In this document: one piece after another, positions 23,301 to 30,189 of the stretch | Layout of the letters: the number at the start of each line of letters is the position of its first letter | How positions within the stretch are numbered: position 1 is the first letter of the stretch | NCBI GenBank assembly: GCA_013115135.1 | Contig: JABANP010000492.1 | Coordinates: forward strand, 1-39,226 | Source: Perkinsus olseni | Lineage: Eukaryota > Perkinsozoa > Perkinsida > Perkinsidae | Direction: 5' to 3' | Length of the DNA: 39,226 nt | The notes under the pieces: generated by a model | What the model was told of the DNA's origin: nothing | What the model saw: the letters and a program-made list of their open reading frames with translations, nothing else | Databases searched by the model: none | Made by a program: the position numbers and the translations under genes

Positions 23301-26300
23301 TAATCGTCGAGTTGAAAAATAGAAATTTCGTCTTCCCATAATCTACTCATATGAGTTGAAGGGACTTTGTTTCGTTTCATTCCACTGGCTAATCCATCCA
23401 TCCGATAGGTTCGTCTACTGAACGCCGCCTTCGAGAACGTCCCGAAGGTCTCCAATTCCCCTATACGTTTCAAGGCCATCACGACTGAGCACTCCTTTGC
23501 TACTCCGGCGGAACTCGTACGGCGTCAATTCATATTCGGAATGTTTCGGACGGCGGTGGCAATCTTCAAGATTAATATGCCGATTTTTTTCTGTGGTGGT
23601 TTTCGTGTCAAACGAGGCTCATCTCCAGCTTCGTCAGCTTGTCTCGCATGTGACGAGTGGAGGATTACCTGAGCATCACTTCAGGCCTCTGATGTAGCCA
23701 GCTTCTATCTGCGAGAAGGTATGATGCAGTTCCTCAAGATTATAGGCTCTATCGATGTTCTCGGCAATCCTGTCACATTTCTGAACAGAGTGAGTCCCTA
23801 GCTACACGAAATGTTAACCTACAGGCCTTGCCCGGAAGTCCAGAGGAATCCTTCCACCAGTGAAAATCCGGGCATCGTCAAACACTGAGTGTTCAACACC
23901 GTGATGGGGATGTCCGTTTGATATCCAGTTGATCTCATCCGTTGAGGCACGCGGCCATTGAGCTCAACGGCGGGTGTTCCGTTGGGATTCGGGCATAGAC
24001 AGTATTAAGATATTTTTCTAACGATCTCCCGCATGTTCAGGTTGGAGATCGAGTGGTTGACCTACTCAGAGACTCGACGGACGCCTCCTCACGAGGCGAC
24101 TCTCATTCGCTCACGACTTCCCTAGGTGTGTTGGGAGTAGTCCCTTGCAATGGGCGGCACTTGCAGCGTTGTGAAGTAGGTCGCGGTGTGAAGTCAATTG
24201 GTGCTGGGGTCATTGGGGGCCTGTTCGACTCATTGTCGAGAATGACCGGTGGCTTGCATGCTACGGCTGATGCTATCATAATTTACCTCCAGTGGATTTG
24301 GATGGAGGATCAAGACCAGAACGATCGACGAGGGAGGAGTTTTGATATGACCTCCTATGAAGACACTATCGAGGTGAATTATGACCAATAGCCTTCCAAT
24401 TTACTCGGTCGTGCGAGAAGTTCCTTGGGAGGAGCTGTGTGTCAGGCATCACGCTTGGCTCAACTAGCGATTACCGGTGTCAGCGATGGCGTAGTGACCG
24501 GCATCCAGCTCGGAGTCATCAGGATCTATCGTGGAGCTCTCCTCGCCCTGTGGCATCCATGGGGTGCTACTAGACATGCTACCATCCTTGCTCTGATTCC
24601 GGTGAGAGGGTATGAATACTACCTGAACGATACACTTCTCTCTGTGCCCGAATTACTGAACTCCCTCATTTGAATTTCTCACAGGAGGGAGCCATTTTAC
24701 ACGCGACGCAATCCGATCATTCAGTAGTTCCCCCCTGCTTTCTTCGCCGTTAACTTGCCCGGTGTAATGGCCTCGGTTTCAGGGTGTCATCACCGGGCTA
24801 TCAACGCTGGCGCTATGCTTGATATCGGCAGTTCTTTTGGGTCTAGCATCGATATTCCGAGGGCTTCGTAACTCCGTTATCGATAAGGATACGGACTGGG
24901 ACGGGTGGGCTGGCGCTGGCAGGCTTCCTGATTGTAGAATGTCACCGTCACAGCCCCTACTAAATGTGTCCAAAACAAAGAGAGTTAGATAGGGAGTGTT
25001 AGCGACAACCGTAGAAGTCTAGCCATAGGACATTGATCTTGTATTGTGATCCACTGCCATTACCTCTGCTTAGCCTCAAATGTCACCGCTGGTGAAAGTT
25101 ACGAGCGTGGTATCATTGGCCCGATTGAAGTCTGTTCTGGAGTTCTTCTCCTAGGTCGGAGCATCACGAGCAAGTTCGCCCTGCCCTTCACACCGGTGGC
25201 TGGAGATGCCTCAAGCAGTACGACCCTGACCTGGCCGTCGTATCCCGCGCTCTCCGCATTGCTGACCAAGGACAAGGGCAGCTGGGAATAGACGCAACAA
25301 TCATTTATTCTATGGAGTTGCAGGAGAGTGAGTCCACCAACTGCTCTGGGCATTTCCAGGATTAAAAAGTTCGAAGAATTCTACGTTTTGCCGAGGTCGC
25401 ACTGAAGCCTTTTTTCTGTATTTAGCGGCTTCGAGATGTTTTAGATCGCGATTCCACTGCGAGGGCGATGTTCCGGTCTTTTTAGAGTCGACGGTTCGAA
25501 CATTCTACTGCATCACCCCGGAAGCGATCCTCAAGCTATCTACTAAGCACGGCAGCTCGCTTGAGCTGAAGGTGGTCCCGGCCGGGTCTCCAATGCAACT
25601 CGAACAGCCCGACGGGAAGTTCCGAAGTTTGCTAGGTACCATTCGCGGCTATACGGGGTCTTCGACTAGCAGCCGTCGACCGGCAAGGCTCCACCGGCGG
25701 GATTTTTGTCTTAGCAGTATCGTTCAACTCGCAGTCGAGATTTCCAGGAAGGACGGGAGCCATTCAAGAGCCGACGGTAGGCCTGGTTATCGCGTTTAGC
25801 TCATGGCCAGGCATGCTTGTCGATTGTACTCGGCGTACTGCAGTTGGCGCGGCCTCTCGATAAGCAGGCCCTGGTTCCGAAAGTGGTCACCGTTCTCTCC
25901 AATGCCGCCTTGTGTGAGACCTCGAATAAGAGCTCTTGGTTCTTCACAGGGGTCTTACGTTCGCGAGCACCATCAGCGAGGTTCGCCGGAAGTCGTGGAA
26001 CCGGCGAAGCTGGAGTGCACTAAGCGAGCAGTTCACAGGAGTCTTGACTCAGAGGGTTTACAGGAGGTGAGGACCGCCGCAGCTGTCTGCCACTTAGTGC
26101 TAGGGCGGCCGTTTAAGCGCTGTTATCAGCGTCGCTCATGCCTGCCCACTCGCTCTCAGAAATAAGATCCCGAGATGTTCAATAATTGTTCACTGAGCAT
26201 TGATCCGGCTCGCTGGGAAAAACCCTCACGTTGATTGGAGTGTTCAAGGGCGGGCTACAGGCTTTCTCGCCTATCGTCCTGTGTAGAGTTGCACGCTATC

Positions 26301-26960
26301 TAGCAATTCTGACAACTGATGCGGTGGCATTCTGCGATAACAACGAAACAGGATCCGTATAGGGACGGACGAGAGGGAAAAAGGATAAAAAGATGACGAT
26401 AAGGAATGATGGGTGTGCTCTACTCTAGCGACGGCACACCTTTGAGCAATCGTGTGTGGAGCAATTTTGATACCTGAGGTATCATACCTCGACGGTGCAC
26501 TTCGGTGCTCCGGGTCGCGTCCAGGATTTTGAGTTTATCGTTGCTGCCAGCAACTTGCTGGTAGCACATACACACAGGTACTCGCAGAGTGTGAGAAGGA
26601 AGCAGCAGCTCCTGATGTATACTGTAGATCGAACACTGACAATCATGAAGCGGTGAGTTTTTGGGGTTCCCGTTCTCCTCCGCAGTGCTATGCTGCAATT
26701 TTCATTCGGCTGTGGCCTGCGCATTGGGTGGCTGCTTGTGGAGGACAATCTTCTGTAGAATACCGGTGAGATCACACGTGACTCATCGAATGCAGTATCG
26801 TCACGCAGTGTATAAAACTGGGAACTGGCACTTGATCGAACCTGGAGTGTCCTCTCAGATGCAAATGCGCTTCGAGTCGTGGTCCGACGCCTCCTCGATG
26901 TTTGACAGGCTGGCTGAGGCACTGAGCGCATACAGCGCACGACATGCCACTGTGACCTAG
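4412..26960 (+). CDS. VPS13: VPS13-family bridge-like lipid transfer protein, whole gene (many exons)
   Basis: This is one gene of about 22.5 kb. VPS13 proteins form a long hydrophobic groove that moves phospholipids between membranes at contact sites. Every landmark appears in the expected order: the chorein N-terminus, the groove-building repeats with an ITNAHLRLED-type motif, the six-repeat VAB adaptor region with N-x-T/S-G motifs, the SHR-BD-like part, the GIGISLID motif, a lipid-binding APT1-like stretch, the ATG2-like C-terminal helices and a small final exon. Exons are joined by GT-AG introns with matching phases wherever I resolved them. Several intervals (6050-7207, 7285-8206, 12190-14062, 20400-20823, 21000-21778, 21935-23697, 24960-25470) certainly hold further exons whose edges I could not fix. 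The family call is firm; the complete exon list is not. Confidence 0.92.
5402..6050 (+). CDS. VPS13: VPS13 exons 4-5: first groove repeats
   Basis: Exon 4 (5402-5516, phase 2 to 0) encodes EYKTRALEVFDFLHL and ends SLVWRIASSLFANLQ. Exon 5 starts at 5866 with VRITNAHLRLEDSHSG, giving the diagnostic NLQ-V-x-I-x-N-x-H-x-R-x-E-D block of VPS13, followed by RGVSIGAEVRTLQVQ. The 349-nt intron between them (5517-5865) contains the palindromes at 5620-5636 and the GAATTC cluster at 5700-5757. The 3' edge of exon 5 is uncertain; the frame stays open to about 6065. Confidence 0.88.
5620..5636. repeat. one-base-centred palindrome in VPS13 intron
   Basis: AGAGATAT-c-ATATCTCT, 8-bp arms with a single central C, in the intron between exons 4 and 5. 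Confidence 0.85.
5700..5757. repeat. GAATTC palindrome cluster in VPS13 intron
   Basis: Five GAATTC words lie within 58 bp (starting near 5701, 5711, 5721, 5728 and 5752), together with CGAGAA-t-TTCTCG. One pair is separated by exactly one base (GAATTC-a-GAATTC). Because GAATTC is its own reverse complement, this pair also fits the one-base-spacer rule of the triads. Confidence 0.75.
7208..12189 (+). CDS. VPS13: VPS13 N-terminal half, scattered small exons
   Basis: Exons supported by phase-compatible GT-AG borders are: 7208-7284 (YALQPVDGELRIMTT), 8207-8382 (TGWSMIRYLYGNFYYAI), 8808-8879 (KELSELELKLRDFEAQY), 9113-9251 (VRREAVMKLRK), 9328-9395 (AGERAVEELQEMLGES), 9688-9805 (VDFSLELDLSRCKVIY), 10268 to about 10420 (SWSVSLGLVQPRLRM), 10690-10821 (MPDVTVRGFSCGQIRL), 11457-11591 (VVIPEILVTLAVEIR), 11637-11739 (DLQLDLGAPVLVLIPRDP), 11918 to about 11982 (SDAILLEVGGVSLRS) and one ending at 12189 (DRFDLYDVVAVGNSAW). 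The pattern of alternating beta-strands, then AP-x-V-x-P, then LEVG and DxYD motifs matches VPS13 groove repeats. The small intron near 11983-12021 is not resolved. Confidence 0.85.
8450..8740. repeat. partial tandem duplication inside a VPS13 intron
   Basis: In the intron 8383-8807 the segment starting GAACGAGATAGAGCAGAT at about 8453 recurs as GAACGGGATAGAGCAGAT at 8641, 188 nt downstream. A second shared block (CTACAGTCGCAA near 8572 and 8718) is 146 nt apart, so the copies differ by deletions. No coding role is visible. Confidence 0.65.
12449..12521 (-). tRNA. trnK(CUU): tRNA-Lys (CUU)
   Basis: The 73-nt gene reads on the minus strand from GCCCGTC at 12521. The D arm (TAGCTCAGTCGGTAGAGC), anticodon loop CTCTTAA with anticodon CTT, T loop GGTTCGAGC and a seven-pair acceptor stem (including G-U pairs) are all present. 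No intron is present. A tRNA-Lys of this sequence type is near-universal in eukaryotes. Confidence 0.97.
12781..12845. repeat. 19-bp-arm palindrome with one central base, plus adjacent hairpin
   Basis: Arms 12781-12799 and 12801-12819 are complementary with one mismatch and a single central C at 12800. About ten bases downstream a related GGAAAACCC word starts a second inverted repeat closing with GGGTTTTC near 12845. The forward word (CCGGAAA) thus occurs, is inverted, and recurs, as in the triads. Confidence 0.85.
13250..13333 (-). tRNA. trnY(GUA): tRNA-Tyr (GUA) with 11-nt intron
   Basis: The gene is 84 nt on the minus strand: a 73-nt tRNA body plus an 11-nt intron directly after the base 3' of the anticodon, the canonical nuclear position. 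Acceptor CCGGCAA pairs with TTGCCGG, the anticodon is GTA, and the T loop is GGTTCGATT. Anticodon stem TCCGA pairs with TCGGA across the loop once the intron is removed. The intron-bearing tRNA-Tyr marks this as nuclear eukaryotic DNA. Confidence 0.96.
13417..13489 (-). tRNA. trnN(GUU): tRNA-Asn (GUU)
   Basis: A 73-nt minus-strand gene starting GCTCCGC at 13489. D arm TAGCTCAGTAGGCAGAGC, anticodon loop CTGTTAA with anticodon GTT, T loop GGTTCGAAC. One C-A mismatch sits in the acceptor stem; all other stems pair. It is the first of the three tRNAs in the antisense cluster. Confidence 0.96.
14063..18399 (+). CDS. VPS13: VPS13 giant central exon with VAB adaptor-binding region
   Basis: An uninterrupted 4.3-kb exon (phase 0 to 2, about 1445 codons) starts after a TTCTTCAG acceptor with VIAILLSAVHELEKVDEIVG. 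The frame is open further upstream (to 13916), but the family-like sequence begins here. The first half continues the groove repeats (for example WVNILITECCLESVLAFYHS). From about 16650 the repeats of the VAB domain appear: KLTNLTGLPILVRTA, SLYTVVNDTSATLVI, ILAPGEAVPIPIDWM, LQIRNRLCRSVSLHLIPPG, and FVTLYSAYWVLNRLEFPIYL. In known VPS13 proteins this region docks adaptors with a Pro-x-Pro motif and selects the target membrane. A Ser/Pro-rich low-complexity linker lies near 16400-16600. The exon ends at GGCAG|GTTATC; the 62-nt intron (18400-18461) contains an in-frame stop. Confidence 0.93.
18462..19326 (+). CDS. VPS13: VPS13 exons: end of VAB / SHR-BD region
   Basis: Exon 18462-18543 reads SQPPFVRTRVIELVPRFIF then VNLTGRQIW. 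An exon ending at 18913 contains LGAWSYPFCISDLG, a WS-containing SHR-BD motif, followed in phase by 18962-19048 (TMQIQHSSSRRSS). Exon 19092-19232 gives TIFIALRPPTAPDFKLHNMY and then AESIWFRQ. Exon 19274-19326 gives SSIEFAWHDPGGRRMLQ, the conserved aromatic-W-x-x-P block. Introns here are minute: 43 nt (19049-19091) and 41 nt (19233-19273). The exon or exons between 18544 and 18913 are only partly resolved, because a triad lies there at 18720. Confidence 0.88.
18720..18739. repeat. triad inside VPS13
   Basis: TTCCCT-g-AGGGAA-c-TTCCCT, exact. It lies between the splice donor at 18544 and the WS-motif exon, so probably within an intron. Confidence 0.95.
19597..21934 (+). CDS. VPS13: VPS13 exons up to the GIGISLID motif
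   Basis: Supported pieces: about 19597-19790 (MRFGGKERLRRLLEPRN; edges uncertain), 19795-19960 (VEVMVSGGSRILRVSCQ), 19977-20066 (ANVAGAVTGAVTRIAENV), 20246-20398 (basic, SALKRKREMKRRRSLRQ), 20824 onward (DLLERPMLEDLAAMFGVKAA), a piece around 21421-21500 (ELEGIGISLIDSAPEELLYV), about 21779-21863 (STVQLSVGRVQVDNHVKDG) and 21898-21934 (QHGELPFVLAP). The last three are diagnostic of VPS13: G-x-G-x-S-L-I-D with EELLY, then x-Q-x-DN, then P-x-V-L-x-P. A 34-nt intron (21864-21897) is inferred between the last two. The basic Arg/Lys block at 20300-20370 could be a membrane or nucleic-acid contact; that is only a guess. Confidence 0.8.
23698..24990 (+). CDS. VPS13: VPS13 exons: C-terminal ATG2-like helical region
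   Basis: Exon 23698-23789 gives SFYLREGMMQFLKIIGSIDV and LGNPVTF, the strongly conserved 'x-Q-x-K-I-x-G-S-x-D-x-x-GNP' motif. Exon 24041-24373 starts VGDRVVDLLRDS and contains VGRGVKSIGAGVIGGLF and SRMTGGLHATAD, the glycine-rich amphipathic helices. Exon 24446-24601 (AITGVSDGVVTGIQLG) and exon 24783 onward (GLASIFRGLRNS and GRLPDCRM) continue it. The usual R-x-R-x-P-P-R ending is degenerate (GRLPDCRM). In characterised VPS13 proteins these helices bind lipid droplets or mitochondria. Confidence 0.86.
23881..23900. repeat. triad (one mismatch) in VPS13 intron
   Basis: AACACT-g-AGTGTT-c-AACACc; the last base of the third hexamer differs. It lies in the intron 23790-24040, and looks like an older, mutated member of the family. 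Confidence 0.8.
25470..26960 (+). CDS. VPS13: VPS13 3' exons (copy A), C-terminal PH-like region
   Basis: An exon around 25470-25660 reads FLESTVRTFYCITPEAILKL. Downstream exons are shared with copy B: 25950-26066 (GSYVREHHQRGSPEVVEPAK; 39 codons, phase 0), 26578-26652 (VLAECEKEAAAPDVYCRS; 25 codons) and the final exon 26859-26960 (MQMRFESWSDASSMFDRL, ending in TAG). The last exon resembles the closing strand and helix of the VPS13 PH-like domain. Base differences from copy B within 25950-26066 fall mainly on silent third positions (4 of 7), supporting this reading frame. Joins between 25660 and 25950 are not settled. Triads at 26470 and 26541 lie in the intron 26067-26577. Confidence 0.72.
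26470..26489. repeat. triad in VPS13 3' intron (copy A)
   Basis: ATACCT-g-AGGTAT-c-ATACCT, exact. Confidence 0.95.
26541..26560. repeat. triad in VPS13 3' intron (copy A only)
   Basis: TTGCTG-c-CAGCAA-c-TTGCTG, exact. At the matching place in copy B (about 30681-30692) the sequence reads GTCGCTGGTAGC, with a single hexamer-like site, so copy A is longer by exactly 14 nt. Confidence 0.95.
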
Positions 26961-27657
26961 ATCTCCCGTAACCTTACAGACGAAATCATTCATTATTGTT
27001 TAGCGGGATCTACTCGACTTAGCCATATAACCATCTAGCATGACAATTCACCGAGCAGCTACTCTCAGTTTCAAGGCATACCGATGCCATTCGCCAGCTG
27101 TATTCGGTTCATGAGAGTTGTGCGGCGGGCCAAGCTGCAATGAACCACGTCCACTCCCCTGGAAAGCATCATCTGACATGTATGCCGTCAGTTGCAAGCT
27201 ACCGGGTTCAATAAGTCGTGAACGAAATGGATGAACACTAAGAAGGGCGATCAGCTGACTGGGGAGGTGGTAGCTGATGGAAGATGCTGACGTAGTGTAC
27301 CGCTTAATCCGAATGAGAGAATACAGCCCAGCGGATGACCTTACACTCCGAGTTGTTCATGACCCAGATTCAACCCTGGCATATTAGCTTTTCGCTTGAT
27401 GAGTTACTGTCGGAGGGAGTTGTCCATTAACCATGCAGTTGGATGAATTGAACTTCAACTGTTGAGGTACTACCCTCGTGCCGATAGCGTGCAAGCGGAC
27501 ATGAAGTGCAGAAGGCCGAGCTGAGGTCGACAGTGCCGGAGAAAAGGCTCAACTACAGTACGACTTAAATCTTAGTCAGTGTTCTTTTTTGGTCAAGTGG
27601 GTAGGCGGCATTGCTGACACCCGATCAACTTTTGTTTGGAACTCGCTGTCGATACTG

Positions 27658-27691
27658 ACAAGCCGCTTGTCTGACAAGCCTTGTCACAAGC
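27658..27691. repeat. two nested triads
   Basis: The inner triad CTTGTC-t-GACAAG-c-CTTGTC (27666-27685) is exact. Removing its extra 14 nt (27672-27685) leaves ACAAGC-c-GCTTGT-c-ACAAGC, a second exact triad whose arms are now at 27658-27663, 27665-27670 and 27686-27691. The matching site in copy B (about 31990) has just TGACGAGCGGCTCGCG, 28 nt shorter. Confidence 0.93.
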
Positions 27692-27729
27692 GGCTCGCGG
27701 AAGGCAGTGTCAAACAAACCTGAGCCATT

Positions 27730-28075
27730 ACATAGGGCAAAGTACAAATTCCAAGGCAGCTGATCAGAATCGGGCAAAGTACAAAGTCCAAGGCACCTGA
27801 CAAAAATCCAAGACATCTGACCAAAATCGGGCAAAGCACGAATTCAAAGACAACTGACCAAAATCCAAGGCGCCGGAAAACGCGTCCTTGTCTTTTGGCC
27901 TTAGTGCGTTGCGACTACCGCTGCGTTGCGTTGCTGGTCGTCATGCAACGACGCATCGTCAAAAAAAGAAAACCAATGCCTAGTGGAGTACTGACCATAG
28001 CCCCCGTGAACCAGGAACCCGACGAAGAGGGGCAATTCCCAAAATCCGAGGCAGCTGACCAAAATCCAAGGCGCT
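27730..28075. repeat. degenerate short tandem repeats
   Basis: Diverged copies of CCAAGGCACCTGACCAAAAT alternate with GGGCAAAGTACAAATT-like blocks between 27730 and 27875, and two more copies lie at 28045-28075. The unit size is about 20 nt, or about 37-57 nt for the composite unit. Confidence 0.7.
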
Positions 28076-28091
28076 GTGACAGCGCCGCTGT
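28072..28091. repeat. triad next to tandem repeats
   Basis: CGCTGT-g-ACAGCG-c-CGCTGT, exact. It directly abuts the last tandem-repeat copy, upstream of the GNAT gene. Confidence 0.95.
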
Positions 28092-28419
28092 CCCCGGGGA
28101 TTTTGGTTGCTGTCTCCATTTTGCTCTTCTGTCTCCATTTGCGTCCTACGTATATGCCCTAGGCTACTTGCTTGGGCACAGTATTTACTGCGTCCAATGG
28201 GCCATGGTCTTCGTGTTCTATGTACCAACCCTTCTCCATCGTCATTGTTGCTTCGTGGCCCCGGGGGCCCAAGGACGCTAGTAGCGCAAGTTCACACGTG
28301 CAAGCACACCGTGGCGCGATCGATTTTGCTAAGCGTAAAAAGAAGCCAAACTCCTGAGATTATTCTTCCTTTGCCGAGCTGCGCATTACTAGGATTTTGC
28401 CTCTAAAGTATATCGAGAG

Positions 28420-29611
28420 ATGAAACCCACTTTCGTTCTTCTCTTCCTTCTAGCTGTAGCTGAGGGCTACCATCGTGAAGATATCCCGAGGCGTCGTTTG
28501 TCCGATATCGTGTACCGCGAGTACAGGACGGGAGACAAGATGGATAACGGCGAAGACCTTACTCGCTGCGAGGAACCGGATGAGCCTTGTTATGTTGCGG
28601 TGGATCAAGCCATCAGTGCTAAGGTGAGTCCCTCTATCACAGCACTGGAGGAATCGTGCTTATGAACGCTCAAATTTAGAGGCCTTGTGGAATAGGTCCT
28701 ATGGCGCCGGAAGTTGACTCTTGAGATTGGCGGCAATTCCCTACCTTTTGTTTCCTTGGCTATTGTTCATATACCTTCCATTTTTTGCTATCACATCAAC
28801 AACTGTGTCGTCAGACCGTGATCGCCGTTGTTAAGATGACCATACCTGATGATCCAGTCGACGAGGTGGAGAAGATGATCAGAGAGCATATGTCACAATT
28901 CTATGCTACCGCACGAGTGGAATCGCCAATTCCGTCTTGTCAGGCCCCATCCGAGTCAGGCGGGCGAGATTGGTGTTATAGATTGGGTAAGTATCTGATG
29001 CTTGAAGTAGCGGGTTCACTCATCATCATGCTCTACGTATTTTGCTGAGAGCATAGAGAGAACCAAAATTTTTAGTTAGAGTGCCTGGTTGCTGCATGCG
29101 GATCAGTCGCACAGTGTGGACCAGATTTAAGCATTGGCTGTTGACAACTATTGATGTCAGGTTGAAGTTGAAGAGAAAATACCAAAGGAAGGGCATTGCC
29201 ACAGCTCTTATAAACAAAACATTTCATTACGTGAGTCGGAGAAGGATTCTTGTTCTTGTGCGGTGAAGCCAGGATGGATGAGGCCCTAGACGTACGTCGC
29301 GACGTAGGTCTAGGCCCTTACAAAGTCGAACGGAGTCGAGTCTGAGCTATATTCACATAGCTAAAGACGTGTGATCCTTTTTTCCAGCATTTACGTGCAT
29401 TTCAGATTGGAGCCAAAAAGTCCCAGGTCGTCGCTATGCATCTCGTGGTGAATCCCAAGAACAACGAGGCCATTGGCCTTTACGAGAAAACCGGGTTCGT
29501 GAAAGTCGGCGGTAAGCATTCGCTCCCGGGTTCGGTTGCTTGATAATCGCCCTGGATTCACTCTTTTCAGTGGATCTTTGTATGCACGTTTACGCTCGCT
29601 ATCACTTTTGA
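28420..29611 (+). CDS. GNAT-family N-acetyltransferase with N-terminal signal peptide
   Basis: Six exons join in phase: 28420-28623, 28815-28986, 29080-29113, 29161-29230, 29406-29511 and 29571-29611, giving about 208 residues. GNAT enzymes transfer acetyl from acetyl-CoA to an amine. The acetyl-CoA pyrophosphate loop is visible as KYQRKGIATALINKTF (R/Q-x-x-G-x-A), followed by HLVVNPKNNEAIGLYEKTGF, the classical beta5-alpha4 block with N and Y. The first exon begins MKPTFVLLFLLAVAEGYH, a clear signal peptide, so the protein should enter the secretory pathway; this is unusual for a soluble GNAT. The substrate is unknown. The splice at 29113/29161 is chosen because it alone keeps the frame and yields the strand VAQLKLKRKY. 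The 29231-29405 intron holds a near-perfect hairpin (29285-29314). Confidence 0.82.
29285..29314. repeat. hairpin in GNAT intron
   Basis: CCTAGACGTACGTCG is followed directly by CGACGTAGGTCTAGG: 15-bp arms with one mismatch and no loop, inside the intron before the fifth exon. Confidence 0.8.
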
Positions 29612-29965
29612 CTGAACAATCAAGTCGACGATATTATTCGGGACGTCTCACAATAGGTTATGATATTATTAGTTGTCAATGTGGCAACTTCTCGCTCTGG
29701 TAAGTCGTTTATTCGTTGATGCGCTATTACTGAAAAGCAGTACTTTTGCCTCAAAAGTTTTGCGCTATACCGGTGATATGACGAGAAGCTTTCTTACCAT
29801 TCATCAGGAGTGGTGTTCACCTCTTAGTGGGGATGCATATCAGCGAACTACTATATGAAAAGTCTGGTTACCACTGGTAACCAGACTTAACCAGACTGGT
29901 AACTTACCAGACGTTATCAAACTATCATAGTTTGATAACGTCTGGACCATAGTTTAACTATGGTT
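29612..29965. other. intergenic spacer with palindrome ladder
   Basis: No gene is seen between the GNAT stop codon and copy B. The right third (29860-29964) is a chain of palindromes that ends exactly where similarity to copy A starts. Confidence 0.6.
29860..29964. repeat. ladder of one-base-centred palindromes
   Basis: Four palindromes follow each other, each with exact arms and one central base: 29860-29888 (14-bp arms, centre C), 29896-29910 (7-bp arms, centre C), 29907-29945 (19-bp arms, centre C) and 29946-29964 (9-bp arms, centre T). They share words such as CCAGAC and GTAAC, so they seem to have grown from each other. The ladder ends two bases before copy B begins. Confidence 0.92.
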
Positions 29966-30101
29966 AGTAGCCGTCGATCGGCAAGGCTCCACAGGTGAGA
30001 TTTTTGTTCTGACAGTCTCGTTCAACTCGCAGTTCATACTTCCAGGGAGGACGGGAGCCATTCAAGAGCCGACGGTAGGCCTGGTTATCGCGTTCACCTC
30101 A

Positions 30102-30121
30102 TGGACACTGTCCATTGGACA
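30102..30121. repeat. triad in copy B only
   Basis: TGGACA-c-TGTCCA-t-TGGACA, exact. Copy A has CTCATGGCCAGGCATGC here (about 25801-25817), 14 nt shorter. It lies in a proposed mini-intron (GTAGGC to ACAG), which would be 34 nt in copy A and 48 nt in copy B. Confidence 0.95.
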
Positions 30122-30169
30122 GGCATGCTTGTCGGTTTTACTCGGCTCACTGCAGTTGGGGCGGCCTCT

Positions 30170-30189
30170 CGCTAACTTAGCGACGCTAA
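30170..30189. repeat. triad in copy B only
   Basis: CGCTAA-c-TTAGCG-a-CGCTAA, exact. Copy A reads CTCGATAAGCAGG (about 25855-25867), exactly 14 nt shorter. Confidence 0.95.

Larger units (their letters stand above)
25668..27726 (+). repeat. segmental duplication, copy A
   Basis: Alignable by eye with 29966-32030: the segment starting TAGCAGCCGTCGACCGGCAA, the VPS13 3' exons, the block AGTTTCAAGGC near 27068, CGCTGCAATGAAC near 27134, and the end GGAACTCGCTG near 27638. The GNAT gene sits between the two copies. Copy A differs from copy B by several exact 14- or 28-nt palindromic gains. Confidence 0.85.
26961..28419. other. intergenic stretch: end of copy A, tandem repeats, no supported gene
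   Basis: It contains the distal part of the duplicated segment (to about 27726), the nested triads at 27658-27691, a short-unit tandem repeat (27730-28075) and the triad at 28072. Open frames at 27895-28281 on the plus strand overlap the repeats and show no family motif. The promoter of the GNAT gene should lie at the right end, but I recognise no element. Confidence 0.5.

Noticed and set aside
30102..30189. Triads as ordinary transposon footprints or target-site duplications
   Set aside because: The middle arm is the reverse complement of the local hexamer at every site, so it cannot be a remnant of one fixed element; a footprint model would predict a shared core.
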